From positions 28,254 to 92,253 of the forward strand of contig JBHJHI010000066.1 in assembly GCA_050330995.1 (NCBI GenBank): a DNA stretch of 64,000 nucleotides. Reading direction: 5' to 3'. Shown piece by piece: positions 16,094-24,679 of the stretch (position 1 is its first letter; every line of letters starts with the position of its first letter). The position numbers were made by a program, and so were the translations under genes. The stretch comes from Thermohalobaculum sp050330995. Its GTDB lineage: Bacteria; Pseudomonadota; Alphaproteobacteria; Rhodobacterales; Rhodobacteraceae. Below the pieces are notes generated by a model. The model was not told where the DNA came from. It saw only the letters and a list, made by a program, of their open reading frames with translations, and did no database searches.

Positions 16094-17293
16094 TCAGGTC
16101 GCGCCGGCGACGCGAAAGTCGCGCAGGTCCCCGAGCGACCGCGCCCCGAGCTGTCCCATGGTGATCGACAGCTCTTCGCGCAGCACATGCATCGCATGGG
16201 CCGCCCCCGCCTCGCCGAGCGCGGCGACGGCGAGATAGAACGCCCGCCCCGCCAGCACGAAATCCGCGCCGCAGGCGATCAGCCGCATCACGTCGAGCCC
16301 GGTGCGCACCGCGCCGTCCGCGAGCAGCGGATAGTCCGGCCCGACCGCCGCGCGGATCGCGGGCAGCACCTCGACCGGCGAGGGCGCGGCGTCGATCTGG
16401 CGCGCGCCGTGGTTCGAGACCACCACCCCGTCGGCGCCCGCCTCGCGGGCCGCGACCACCTCCTCGGGCGAGAGCAGCCCCTTGATCACCAGGTGGCCCG
16501 GCCACTCGTCGCGGTACCACGCGAGCTTCGAGGCGGTGACGCGTCCGTCGCGCTCGGCCTGGAACTTGACCGACATCTCGGCATTGGAGAGGCCCTGCGG
16601 CATGTGCGGCACGATGTTCTCGAAGCGCGGGTTGCCCTCGCGCGCCATCGCGAGCGCCCAGGCCGGGCGGATCATCGCCCGCCAGACCATGCGGGCATCC
16701 ATCCGCGGCGGGATGCCGAAGCCGTTCCGCACGTCGTGGTCGCGGCGCATCTTCTTCGGCACGTCGACCGTGATCACCAGGGTGTCGTAGCCCGCGCCCC
16801 GCGCGCGGGCGAGGATCGCGCGATTGATCGCCGGATCGGCCATGGCGTAGAGCTGGAACCAGGCGTTCGGCCCCGCGATGCGCGCGATGTCCTCCAGCGT
16901 CACCGTCGAGACGGTCGAGAGCGCGAAGGGCAGGTTCGCCGCCGCGGCCGCCGCGGCCAGATACTGCGGCGAGCGCGGCCAGATCACGCCGCCGAAGCCC
17001 ACCGGCGCGACGCCGAAGGGCGCCGACCAGCGCCGGCCGAACAGGGTGACCCCGGTCTCCGGCGCGCCCTGCCATTCGGCGAGGTAGCGCGGCATCAGCG
17101 TCACGCCGGTCAGCGCCGCGCGGTTGCGCGCGATCCCGGCCTCCTCGCCGATGCCGCCCATCATGTAGTCCCAGGAGAACTTCGGCACGCGCGTTCTCGC
17201 GCGCGCCTCCATGTAGGCGATCGACGGATAGCGTTGGTCGAGCGCCTTGTGGTCGACGCGGGCCTGGTGGGCGGCGGGGCTGGACTGGAGCAT
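16094..17293 (-). CDS. FMN-dependent alpha-hydroxy acid oxidase/dehydrogenase
   Basis: A roughly 399-residue TIM-barrel flavoenzyme of the L-lactate dehydrogenase (LldD)/glycolate oxidase family. It oxidises an L-2-hydroxy acid to the 2-oxo acid, passing electrons to quinone or oxygen. Seen: the N-terminal YPSIAYMEARARTRVPKFSWDYMMGG, FALSTVSTVTLEDIA, WFQLYAM, LVITVDVP, VIKGLLSPEE, the active-site VVSNHGARQID (catalytic histidine) and LLADGAVRTGLDVMRLIACGADFVLAGR for FMN phosphate binding. The substrate cannot be told from sequence. The start is uncertain: ATG 17293 gives family length; in-frame ATGs at 17305 and 17380 lack better ribosome sites. Confidence 0.88.
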   Translation of the reverse strand: MLQSSPAAHQARVDHKALDQRYPSIAYMEARARTRVPKFSWDYMMGGIGEEAGIARNRAALTGVTLMPRYLAEWQGAPETGVTLFGRRWSAPFGVAPVGFGGVIWPRSPQYLAAAAAAANLPFALSTVSTVTLEDIARIAGPNAWFQLYAMADPAINRAILARARGAGYDTLVITVDVPKKMRRDHDVRNGFGIPPRMDARMVWRAMIRPAWALAMAREGNPRFENIVPHMPQGLSNAEMSVKFQAERDGRVTASKLAWYRDEWPGHLVIKGLLSPEEVVAAREAGADGVVVSNHGARQIDAAPSPVEVLPAIRAAVGPDYPLLADGAVRTGLDVMRLIACGADFVLAGRAFYLAVAALGEAGAAHAMHVLREELSITMGQLGARSLGDLRDFRVAGAT

Positions 17294-17637
17294 GAGCGCG
17301 ACCATGCCGATGCCGTGTGACCACGGCAAGCGCGAAGACGGTGCGCGACCTTGCGGCGCGCCCTCTCGCGTCATAACCATAAGGATGCAGAATCGCGTCG
17401 CGAGCCGGCACGATCCGCTCTCTCGTGCAGCGCCGGCGACCGATCACACCCGTGCGGCGTTCACGCAAATCATCGCGCGTCCGTGAAGGAACGACGTTGC
17501 GGCTAAGCCGCGCCCGCTCCCACGGCGCGTTTCCGCGTCGGAGGCGCGGCCCTCTCCCGCGTCGCGTGGCGCGGCCAACGAGACCGGCGCGCCCGACGAC
17601 GCGGGCCGCGCGAGATCAAGAGCGTCGGAGACAGGCC
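17294..17637. other. Upstream region of greA and of the alpha-hydroxy acid oxidase gene
   Basis: About 340 bases between divergent genes. The segment 17370-17400 (CGTCATAACCATAAGGATGCAG) is the most A/T-rich part and may hold a promoter. No clear hairpin or operator is visible. If the oxidase starts at 17380 the gap shrinks accordingly. Confidence 0.4.
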
Positions 17638-18111
17638 ATGGAAAAGTTTCCCATGACGAAGCAGGGCTATCAGGCCCTCAACGAGGAGCTGAAGATCCTC
17701 AAGAACGTCGAGCGCCCCGCCGTGATCACCGCGATCGCCGAGGCGCGCGAGCACGGCGACCTCTCCGAGAACGCCGAGTACCACGCCGCGCGCGAGCGCC
17801 AGAGCTTCATCGAGGGCCGGATCAAGGAGCTCGAAGGGCTGATCAGCCGCGCCGACGTGATCGACCCCTCGAAGATGACCGGGCCGACCGTGCGCTTCGG
17901 CGCGACGGTGAGGCTGGTCGACGAGGACACCGAGGAAGAGCACACCTACCAGATCGTCGGCGAATCCGAGGCCGACATCGAGCACAACAAGCTCAACATG
18001 CGCTCGCCCCTCGCCCGCGCCCTGATCGGCAAGGAGGAGGGCGACCAGGTCGAGGTGCAGACCCCGCGCGGCGCGCGCTCCTACGAAATCCTCTCGGTCA
18101 GCTACGCCTGA
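17638..18111 (+). CDS. greA: Transcription elongation factor GreA
   Basis: A 157-residue GreA. It enters the RNA polymerase secondary channel and stimulates cleavage of backtracked transcripts. Seen: the N-terminal coiled coil with MTKQGYQALNEELKILK, the tip motif EAREHGDLSENAEYHAARERQ with the catalytic acidic D/E pair (residues 39-46), and the C-terminal globular domain with VRFGATVRLVD, ISSP-like NMRSPLARALIGKEEGD and YEILSV. Length is normal. The start is ATG 17638 with GGAG nine bases upstream; the longer open frame before it has no family similarity. Confidence 0.97.
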   Translation: MEKFPMTKQGYQALNEELKILKNVERPAVITAIAEAREHGDLSENAEYHAARERQSFIEGRIKELEGLISRADVIDPSKMTGPTVRFGATVRLVDEDTEEEHTYQIVGESEADIEHNKLNMRSPLARALIGKEEGDQVEVQTPRGARSYEILSVSYA

Positions 18112-18220
18112 ACCCTCGCCCCGCGCGGTAACAGGTGCGGATGACGAACCGTCGCGCCCGCTCGGCGTTGGCTGGACATTCCGTCGCGAAAGGACGGGAC
18201 CGGCACGATAGGGCAGGACG

Positions 18221-18622
18221 ATGCGGGCGACCTCATCGAACGCGACGCGACCGGCCCGGGGACCCCACAGGGTCCTCGTGGTCGAGGACGAGGTGCTCGT
18301 GCGCCTCGATATCGTCCAATCGCTGGACGAGGCGGGCTTCGCCGTGATCGAGGCGGCGAGCGCCGAGGAGGCGATCGCGCTCCTCGACGCCGGCCACGAC
18401 GTCGACGTGCTGTTCAGCGACGTCCGGCTCGGCGCGGGGCTCGACGGCTTCGCGCTCGCACGGCACCTGCGACGCTCGCACCCGCGGGTCGCGATCGTGA
18501 TGACCTCCGGCACGGCCGCGCTGCCGAACGATCTCGACGACGGGCGCCTCGCGTTCCTGACCAAGCCCTACCGCGTGGAGGCCGTGCTCTCGCACCTCGC
18601 CGCAGCGGTCGCACGATCATGA
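18221..18622 (+). CDS. Single-domain response regulator (intact receiver)
   Basis: A 133-residue stand-alone receiver domain. Phosphorylation-site residues are all present: acidic pair in VLVVEDE, phospho-acceptor Asp in VLFSDVRLG (about residue 67), Thr in IVMTSG and Lys in FLTKPY. The receiver lacks an output domain, so it probably relays phosphate or acts by protein contact; the REC subfamily (VEDEVLVRLDI, VRLG) is typical of alphaproteobacterial regulators paired with HWE/PAS kinases. No kinase is adjacent. Its stop overlaps the start of the second receiver gene (ATGA, 18619-18622). Confidence 0.85.
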   Translation: MRATSSNATRPARGPHRVLVVEDEVLVRLDIVQSLDEAGFAVIEAASAEEAIALLDAGHDVDVLFSDVRLGAGLDGFALARHLRRSHPRVAIVMTSGTAALPNDLDDGRLAFLTKPYRVEAVLSHLAAAVARS

Positions 18623-19014
18623 CCGCCGAGACGGTGCTCGTCATCGACGCAGAGGTGCTCGTGCGCCACGAGATCGCCGAGTACCTGCGTGGCTGCGGCT
18701 ACCGCGTGATCGAGGCGAGCGACACGGACGAGGCCATGACCGTGATCGAGCACAGCGGCCTCGTCCTCGACGTGGTGCTCTGCGACGCCCAGGCGGTGGG
18801 CACCGTGAACGCCTTCGCGCTGGTGCGCGAGGTGCGCGAGCGCGCGCCCGATCTCGAAGTGGTGCTCGCGGGCAACGTCGAGAAGGCGGCCAAGGCGGCG
18901 GGGACGCTCTGCGACGAAGGCCCCCACCTCGCGCGGCCCTACGATCCCGTGCTGGTGCTCGACCGCATCCGCCGCCGCCTCGCCGCGCGCGACCGGGCGC
19001 GGGACGAGGGGTGA
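18619..19014 (+). CDS. Single-domain response regulator-like protein with degenerate receiver
   Basis: A 131-residue receiver fold that looks like a diverged duplicate of the preceding protein (both share EVLVRxxI and a similar G-F/C-x-V-IEAS strand). The phospho-acceptor Asp is retained (VLCDAQ), but the acidic pair is reduced (VIDAE), the switch Thr/Ser is replaced by Ala (VLAGN) and the invariant Lys by Arg (LARPY). Phosphorylation is therefore doubtful; such pseudo-receivers often act as protein-protein modules. Translation is coupled to the first receiver by a four-base overlap. Confidence 0.78.
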   Translation: MTAETVLVIDAEVLVRHEIAEYLRGCGYRVIEASDTDEAMTVIEHSGLVLDVVLCDAQAVGTVNAFALVREVRERAPDLEVVLAGNVEKAAKAAGTLCDEGPHLARPYDPVLVLDRIRRRLAARDRARDEG

Positions 19015-19039
19015 GGGAGCGGGGCTCGGGGGCCGCGCC

Positions 19040-21928
19040 TCACTCCCGCCGCTCGGGCGTGACCTCCGTCTCGACGCGCTCCCCGTCGCGCATCACGGCG
19101 ATGTCGACCGTCTCGCCGGGCTTCAGCCCGTTCAGCGTGCGCACGAAGTCGTAGATGTTCTCCAGCTCCTGCCCCGCGAGGCCGACGAGCACGTCGCCGC
19201 CCCTCAGCCCCGCGTCCTCGGCCGGCCCGCCCTTGACCACGCCCGAGAGCGGCACGCCGACCTGACCCTCCTCGGCGTAGTCGGGGATGGTGCCGAGGAA
19301 GACGCCCGACATGCGCCGCCCGCCCGAGCTGTCGGGGCGCTCGCGCTCGATGTAGCCGGGCTCCTCCGGGTCGCTCGCGCGCGAGCGGGCGACGAGGGCG
19401 ACGAAGCGGACGATGTCGCGCAGCCCCTCGTAGTTCAGCTTGTCGGCCGTGTCCGAGGGGCGGTGGTAGTCCTCGTGGGTGCCGGTGAAGATCGACAGGA
19501 TCGGCACGCGCGCGAGGTAGAACTCGGTCGCGTCGGTCGGCAGGTAGGTGTCGTCCGAGGTGCGGATCGGCAGACCGACCACAGCGTTGCGCCGCTCGAT
19601 CTCGCGCGCCCAGATCTCGGACGAGCCGAGGCCGTGCATGATGACCTCGCCGTCGAGCCGCCCGACCATGTCCATGTTGATGTAGGCCGAGACCAGATCG
19701 GCCAGATCGTCGGCCCCGGCCGCCTCGGCGAGCTCCTCGACGTAGGCGGCCGCGCCCAGAAGCCCCAGCTCCTCGCCCGACCAGGCGGCGAACACCACGT
19801 CGCGCGTCCCCTCCAGCCGGCCGGCGTCGCGGTCGGCGGCGAGCTTCTGCGCTACCTCGATCATCGCCGCGACCCCGGAGGCGTTGTCGTCGGCGCCGGG
19901 ATGGATCGCGCCGCGATCGTCGATATGCGCGAGCGAGCCGACCGCGCCGCGGCCCAGGTGGTCGACGTGCGCGCCGATCACGAGCGGCGCGCGGCCCTCG
20001 CCCGCCGCCCGGCCGTCGAGGTCGAGCCGGCCGAGCACGTTGCGCCCGGCGCCCCGCTCCAGATCGAGGCGGATGTCGGCCTCGGCCTCGGCCCCGATCA
20101 GGTCGCGCGCGCTCGCCTCGCCGGCCGCGACCGCCGCCTCGACGTCCTCGCGCTCGTCGCCGAGGATCGAGAGCATGCGCTCCGCGACGGCCTCGGTGAC
20201 GGCGACGACCGGCAGGCCGGCACGCCCGCCCGCGCGCTCGAACGAGAGCGTCGGCAGCGCCGCGGCGTCGTCCTCCCCGTCGGTGGGCGGCGCGAAGATC
20301 ACCCCCGCCGCGCCGCGCGAGCGCGCGACCGAGGCGCGATAGCGCGGGGCGGCGAAGCGCGCGAGGCGCACCCGGTCCTCGCGTGACAGCCCGTCCGGCA
20401 GGCCGCGGCGCATCAGCACCCACTTGCCCGAGACGTCGAGATCGCCGTAGGCGTCGACCGCCGCCCGCTCGCCCTCGGCCGGCGCGACGAGACCATGGCC
20501 GGCGTAGGCCACCGGCGCGCGCTCGACCGCGCCAGTGGCCGAGAAGGCGTAAGGGATCCAGTCTTCCTCGATCGCGACCTCGCGCGCCTCGCCGTCGACC
20601 GAGACCGTCATCGCGTTGCCCTCGGCGAGCGACACGCCCGAGACGAACTCGAAGGCGTCGAAGAAGGTGTCGCCCGCCCCCGCCGGATCGAGGCCGAGCG
20701 CCTCGAACACGGTCGCGACGTAGGCCGTGGCGAGCCGCTCGCCCTCGGTGCCGGTGAGCCGGCCCTCCAGCCGCTCGTCGGTCAGCACCGAGACGTGACG
20801 CTCCAGATCGGCCACTGAGATCGCGGGCTCGGTGCCCTCCACGATCGAGGCCTCGGCCCGGCGCTCGGGGGCGGCGTCGAGGAGGGCGAGCGCGGCCTTG
20901 TGGTCCCAGTCGGCGACGAAGATCTGGCTCCCGCCCGAGGCGGTGGCGTTCGAGGTCCACGACAGCGTCGCCCCGTCGGGCGTGAAGGTCGGCAGGCCGT
21001 CGAAGCCCTCGCGTGTCGTGACCCGCACCGGATCACGCGCCCCCTCGGGGTCGACCAGATACAGCTCGAAGTTCGAGAAGCCCTGCAGGTTGGTCGAGAA
21101 GATCAGGTACTCGCCCGAAGGGTGGAAGAACGGCGCCCAGGACAGGACGCCGAGATCGGTGATCGCGCGCGCGTCCGAGCCGTCGGCGTTCGCGACGTAG
21201 ACCTCGGCGCGCGCGCCGTCCTCCGAGAAGCGCCGCCAGGTGATCCGCTCGCCGTCCGCGCTGTAGAACGGCCCGCCGTCGTAGCCCGGCGTGTCGGTCA
21301 GGCGGCGCAGGTTCGTCCCGTCCGCGTCCATGGCGTAGAGATCGAGGAAGTAGGACGGGTCGCGCTCCAGCCGCGCGGCGTCCGCCTCGCTCAGTTCGCC
21401 CTCGTAGGCGTGGCGATTGGACGCGAACAGGATGGTGCCGCCATCGGGCGAATACGATCCTTCGGCGTCGTAGCCCTTCGCTGCGGCAAGGGGTCGCGCC
21501 TCGCCGCCTCCGAGCGGCACCTCGACGATGTCGAAGGCGGGGTCGTAGTCCCAGGAGTAGCGCCGGGTCTGGCCGGAGGCGCGGAACTCGATCTCGGCCT
21601 CCATCTTCGCCCGCGCCTCGGGGTCGAATTCGGTCGAGGCGTAGAGCGCGCGCTCGCGCGAGGGGTGTATCCAGCCGCAGGTGGTCTTGCCGACGCCGGG
21701 AGAGAGCCGCGTGACGTCGCCTGTGTCGAAGTCGAGCGTGTAGATCTGGAAGAACGGGTTGTCCTCCGCCCGCTCGGACTGGAAAATCATTAGCCGGCCT
21801 TCGGGGCCGTAATAGCCCTCGCCCGAGCGTTCGCCCTCGAACACGAGCTGGCGCTCGCCGGAGATCGGCGAGGCCGCGGACACGCTCGCGAGGCCGGCGA
21901 GCAGGAGCGCGAGGGCGAGGCGGGTCAT
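19040..21928 (-). CDS. Secreted M28-family metallopeptidase with WD40-like repeats and a C-terminal PDZ domain
   Basis: A 962-residue exported protein: signal peptide (MTRLALALLLAGLASVSAAS), a beta-propeller-like region of PD40/TolB repeats (YSPDGGTILFASNRH, YSADGERITW, FHPSGEYLIFSTN, FTPDGATLSWTSN; about residues 40-350), a PA-like insert, the M28 catalytic domain and a PDZ domain at the end (GVPLSGVVKGGPAEDAGLRGGDVLVGLAGQ). Zinc ligands are visible: H and D in GAHVDHLG, D in PGADDNASG, catalytic EE in WSGEELGLLG, D in NMDMVGRL and H in HEDYHRPSDT. It is expected to be a periplasmic or outer-membrane aminopeptidase. No partner gene is adjacent; the start follows an AAGATG context with weak RBS. 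Confidence 0.92.
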   Translation of the reverse strand: MTRLALALLLAGLASVSAASPISGERQLVFEGERSGEGYYGPEGRLMIFQSERAEDNPFFQIYTLDFDTGDVTRLSPGVGKTTCGWIHPSRERALYASTEFDPEARAKMEAEIEFRASGQTRRYSWDYDPAFDIVEVPLGGGEARPLAAAKGYDAEGSYSPDGGTILFASNRHAYEGELSEADAARLERDPSYFLDLYAMDADGTNLRRLTDTPGYDGGPFYSADGERITWRRFSEDGARAEVYVANADGSDARAITDLGVLSWAPFFHPSGEYLIFSTNLQGFSNFELYLVDPEGARDPVRVTTREGFDGLPTFTPDGATLSWTSNATASGGSQIFVADWDHKAALALLDAAPERRAEASIVEGTEPAISVADLERHVSVLTDERLEGRLTGTEGERLATAYVATVFEALGLDPAGAGDTFFDAFEFVSGVSLAEGNAMTVSVDGEAREVAIEEDWIPYAFSATGAVERAPVAYAGHGLVAPAEGERAAVDAYGDLDVSGKWVLMRRGLPDGLSREDRVRLARFAAPRYRASVARSRGAAGVIFAPPTDGEDDAAALPTLSFERAGGRAGLPVVAVTEAVAERMLSILGDEREDVEAAVAAGEASARDLIGAEAEADIRLDLERGAGRNVLGRLDLDGRAAGEGRAPLVIGAHVDHLGRGAVGSLAHIDDRGAIHPGADDNASGVAAMIEVAQKLAADRDAGRLEGTRDVVFAAWSGEELGLLGAAAYVEELAEAAGADDLADLVSAYINMDMVGRLDGEVIMHGLGSSEIWAREIERRNAVVGLPIRTSDDTYLPTDATEFYLARVPILSIFTGTHEDYHRPSDTADKLNYEGLRDIVRFVALVARSRASDPEEPGYIERERPDSSGGRRMSGVFLGTIPDYAEEGQVGVPLSGVVKGGPAEDAGLRGGDVLVGLAGQELENIYDFVRTLNGLKPGETVDIAVMRDGERVETEVTPERRE

Positions 21929-22284
21929 CTTGGTCTCCGTCGTCGACAGGATCGGTCGCCGAGAGCTAGGACGGGATACGAAGGCGCAAGAGGGCGCACG
22001 CGGGGGGGGGGCGGGCGGAACGCCGCGCGTACTCGCTTCCCTCTCCGCCCCGCGCGACGGTAAACGGCGTGGACGTCCCGTGGCAAAGGATGCGGGGGCC
22101 GGGTCGTATTCGCCGTCGGCGCGCCGCGCTCGGAGAGCGCACGCGCGGGCGTCGCGCCACCCGTCGGGCGAGGGGGCCAGCGGCCGCGTTCCAGACTGAT
22201 TGCGTCAAAACGGATCGCCGACGGTGGAACTTCCGTGCTACGAAAACCATCTCCATTCTGTGACGGCGATCGGAAGGATATGAT
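21929..22284. other. Intergenic region between the M28 peptidase and HxlR genes
   Basis: About 355 bases between divergent genes. The 3' third turns less GC-rich (22195-22265). It contains an imperfect inverted repeat, CGGATCGCCG at 22211-22220 facing CGGCGATCGG at 22264-22273, which closely flanks the likely HxlR promoter. A 10-G run lies at 22002-22011. Confidence 0.4.
22211..22273. promoter_or_regulatory. Possible autoregulatory inverted repeat of the HxlR gene
   Basis: Arms CGGATCGCCG and CGGCGATCGG are complementary at nine of ten positions and enclose about 43 bases just upstream of the regulator's ribosome site. HxlR proteins commonly bind next to their own promoters; assignment as an operator is inference. 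Confidence 0.25.
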
Positions 22285-22617
22285 GTGGCCGACCTAGAGC
22301 AATCCGAGATCACCGCGATGACGGATGCCGTCCGTCAGATCGGCGACAGCTGGACGCTGTTGATCGTGTGGGCCGCGCTGCGCGGCATCACCCGCTTCGA
22401 CACCTTCCAGCGTCGCCTCGGGGTGGCGCGGAACATCCTCTCGAACCGGCTCGCCCGGCTCGTGGACGAGGGCATTCTCGAGAAACGCCCGGTCCACACT
22501 GGGGCGCGACGTCTGGAGTATCGCATCACGCCCAAGGGCGAAGCGCTGCGTCCGGTGCTCGAGTGGATCGAGGACTGGGGGGGCAAGAACCGCCGCACGC
22601 TGCACCACCACCGCTGA
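22285..22617 (+). CDS. HxlR-family winged-helix transcriptional regulator
   Basis: A 110-residue winged-helix DNA-binding protein. Signature: AVRQIGDSWTLLIVWAALRGITRFDTFQRRLGVARNILSNRLARLVDEGILEK followed by the wing RRLEYRITPKGEAL. HxlR/MarR-like regulators respond to aldehydes, quinones or redox state; the usual redox cysteine near the N-terminus is absent here. The start is GTG 22285, with AAGGA six bases upstream; an ATG at 22318 is a shorter alternative. No obvious target gene is adjacent: it diverges from the M28 peptidase and converges with an unknown exported protein. Confidence 0.85.
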   Translation: MADLEQSEITAMTDAVRQIGDSWTLLIVWAALRGITRFDTFQRRLGVARNILSNRLARLVDEGILEKRPVHTGARRLEYRITPKGEALRPVLEWIEDWGGKNRRTLHHHR

Positions 22618-22697
22618 GGCGTCCGGCGCGGGTGCCCCGCGCCGGTGCCGACGCCCCGCGACACGGCGTCGCACGCACGGTCCTGGTGACCGTCGCG

Positions 22698-23549
22698 TCA
22701 GCGATAGCGCGACAGCACCGTCGCCGCCGTCTCGAGCGAGGTCGCCGCGCGGCCGATCTCACGCGCCGACGCGTCGCAGGCCGCCTTGCTCTCGACGTAG
22801 CCGTCCGCGCAGCGGACCGCCCGGGCGAGGATGTCGAGTTCGGTCGCCACCTCCGCCTTGTAGGCGTCGAAGCGCCCGGTGGCCTGCGCGGCCGCGATGG
22901 TCTCGCGCACCTCCCCGCAGCCGACCCCCTGCCCACGCAGCGCGTGGCCGAGCGCCCGACCCGGCTCGGCCGCGCGGCAGAGCTTCCAGATCAGATCGAG
23001 CTGCACCGCCGGGAACAGCGCGATCAGCGTGCGGTGGCGCGACGAGAGCGCCTCGTAGCCGCGGCGCACCGCGTCCGCCGGCCAGAACTGGTAGGAGCGC
23101 AGGAAGCTGAGCGCCGCGGTCGCGCGCGTGCCCCGCGCCGGCGGGGGCAAGTAGCCCTCGGGCCGCTCGGGCAACGACAGCTCGCGGCGCACGAAGGTGA
23201 AGAGCGCCGGCGCCGCTTCGGTCTCGCCGACCGGCAGCACGCTCGCGAGCGCGCCGAAGTCGAGCGGGTCGAGGCGCAGGAGCACCTCGCGCCCGTCGAG
23301 CACGATCCGCGCCTCGGCGCCGCCGTCGACGCGCGCCGCCTCGAACGCCTGCGCCTGGCCGCCGCGGTCGATCAGCCGCCCCGAGACCGTGTCGCCGCGC
23401 GCCTCCAGGATCAGCTCCGCCCCTTCGGCCGCCTCGACGCCGTAGAAGCGCCCGTCGAGCGTGGCCGCGACGGCCGGCGCGACGAAAGCCGTGACGAGAA
23501 GGAGCGTGATCAGTGACGCCGCGTGACGTAGGAAGGAGCATGCCGCCAT
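22698..23549 (-). CDS. Exported protein of unknown function
   Basis: A 283-residue protein with a clear signal peptide (MAACSFLRHAASLITLLLVTAFVAPAVAA). The first part of the mature protein is beta-rich (LDGRFYGVEAAEGAELILEARGDTVSGRLIDRGGQAQAF), resembling small lipocalin-like or copper-resistance-type sandwich folds. The second part is helical with four well-spaced cysteines (LWKLCRAAE, GVGCGEV, VRCADGYVESKAACDAS) that could form two disulfides in the periplasm. I do not recognise a family. The start is chosen for the signal peptide; the ribosome site is weak. It is divergent from the LysR gene. Confidence 0.65.
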   Translation of the reverse strand: MAACSFLRHAASLITLLLVTAFVAPAVAATLDGRFYGVEAAEGAELILEARGDTVSGRLIDRGGQAQAFEAARVDGGAEARIVLDGREVLLRLDPLDFGALASVLPVGETEAAPALFTFVRRELSLPERPEGYLPPPARGTRATAALSFLRSYQFWPADAVRRGYEALSSRHRTLIALFPAVQLDLIWKLCRAAEPGRALGHALRGQGVGCGEVRETIAAAQATGRFDAYKAEVATELDILARAVRCADGYVESKAACDASAREIGRAATSLETAATVLSRYR

Positions 23550-23667
23550 GGGGGCGGTATAGTCGCGCGAGCGAGCGAGGCACAAGCGCGCGGCCTCCTG
23601 GGGCGCGCGCTCCCGGCCGGGGGCCGCGCGGCGCGGGGCGGAGAGGACGCGGGCGGGAGGCCACGCG

Positions 23668-24585
23668 ATGATCGACTGGGACAAGCTCCGCGTCTTCCAC
23701 GCCGTCGCCGACGCCGGCAGCCTGACGCACGCGGGCGAGCAGCTCCACCTCAGCCAGTCGGCGATCAGCCGCCAGATCCGCGGGCTGGAGCTGCAATTGC
23801 AGGCGACGCTGTTCCACCGCCACGCCCGCGGGCTCCTGCTGACCGAGCAGGGCGAGATCCTCTACGCGGCGACGCAGGGCATGATGCAGGGGCTGACGGC
23901 GGCGGCCGCGCGCATCCGCGACGCCAAGGACGCGGTGTTCGGCGAACTGCGCGTGACCACCACCGCGGGCTTCGGCACGCTCTGGCTCGCGCCGCGGCTG
24001 TCGCGGCTGATGGACCAGAACCCCGACCTCAAGGTGCAGCTGATCCTGACCGAGACGGTGCTCGCCCTGCCGATGCGCGAGGCCGACGTCGCGATCCGGC
24101 TGTTCTCGCCGAGCCAGGCCGACCTGATCCGCCGCCCCCTGATGGACGCGCGCATGCGTCTCTACGCCTGCGAGGCGTATCTGGCGCGTCACGGCCGGCC
24201 GACCTCGGTCGAGGACCTCGCACGCCACCGCTTCGTCGCCTTCAGCGCCGACGCGCCGCAGCCGCGCCAGGCGATCGACTTCCTCGACCGCCTCGGCATG
24301 CCGCCCGCCCGGGCCAACCTGCGGATGAACAGCTACTTCGGCGTGCTGAAGGCGGCGCTGAACGGCCTCGGCATCGCGCCCCTGCCCGACTACATCACCC
24401 GCGACTACCCCGAACTCGAACGGGTGCTGCCCGAGCGGGAGAGCGAGGCCATCACGGTCTGGTTCGTCTACCCCGAGGAGCTGCGCCACTCGCAGCGGGT
24501 GCTGGCCTTCCGCGACTTCGTCCTGCGCGAGATCGAGGCGGCGCGCCCGGCGCCGCCGGCGGAAGCGCAGGCCGAGCCGCCCTGA
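23668..24585 (+). CDS. LysR-family transcriptional regulator
   Basis: A 305-residue LysR regulator. The N-terminal winged helix (WDKLRVFHAVADAGSLTHAGEQLHLSQSAISRQIRGLE, residues 4-41) is textbook, followed by the linker helix and a periplasmic-binding-protein-like effector domain (GELRVTTTAGFGTLWLAPRLSRLMDQNPDLKVQLILTE; SYFGVLKAALNGLGIAPLPDY). GGGAGG sits eight bases upstream of the ATG. LysR proteins usually regulate a divergent gene; here that is the exported protein at 22698-23549, a reasonable candidate target. The effector is unknown. Confidence 0.92.
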   Translation: MIDWDKLRVFHAVADAGSLTHAGEQLHLSQSAISRQIRGLELQLQATLFHRHARGLLLTEQGEILYAATQGMMQGLTAAAARIRDAKDAVFGELRVTTTAGFGTLWLAPRLSRLMDQNPDLKVQLILTETVLALPMREADVAIRLFSPSQADLIRRPLMDARMRLYACEAYLARHGRPTSVEDLARHRFVAFSADAPQPRQAIDFLDRLGMPPARANLRMNSYFGVLKAALNGLGIAPLPDYITRDYPELERVLPERESEAITVWFVYPEELRHSQRVLAFRDFVLREIEAARPAPPAEAQAEPP

Positions 24586-24643
24586 TCGCCCGGCCATGCA
24601 GCATCGGCAAGTCGGCCATGCACGTTCTGCGCGCGTTTTCGCC

Positions 24644-24672
24644 TTGTTGTCGCCACGAGTGCCGACTAGTTC
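24644..24672 (+). promoter_or_regulatory. Possible sigma-70-type promoter for a small RNA
   Basis: TTGTTG, 17-base spacer, TAGTTC. The -35 is good and the -10 weak, which is common in GC-rich alphaproteobacteria. The predicted start falls at about 24679, exactly at the first hairpin of the candidate RNA. Confidence 0.3.
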
Positions 24673-24679
24673 GTTTCTT

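Noticed and set aside
22002..22011. Run of ten G residues
   Set aside because: Probably a simple homopolymer in non-coding DNA; possible sequencing slippage but no gene is affected.
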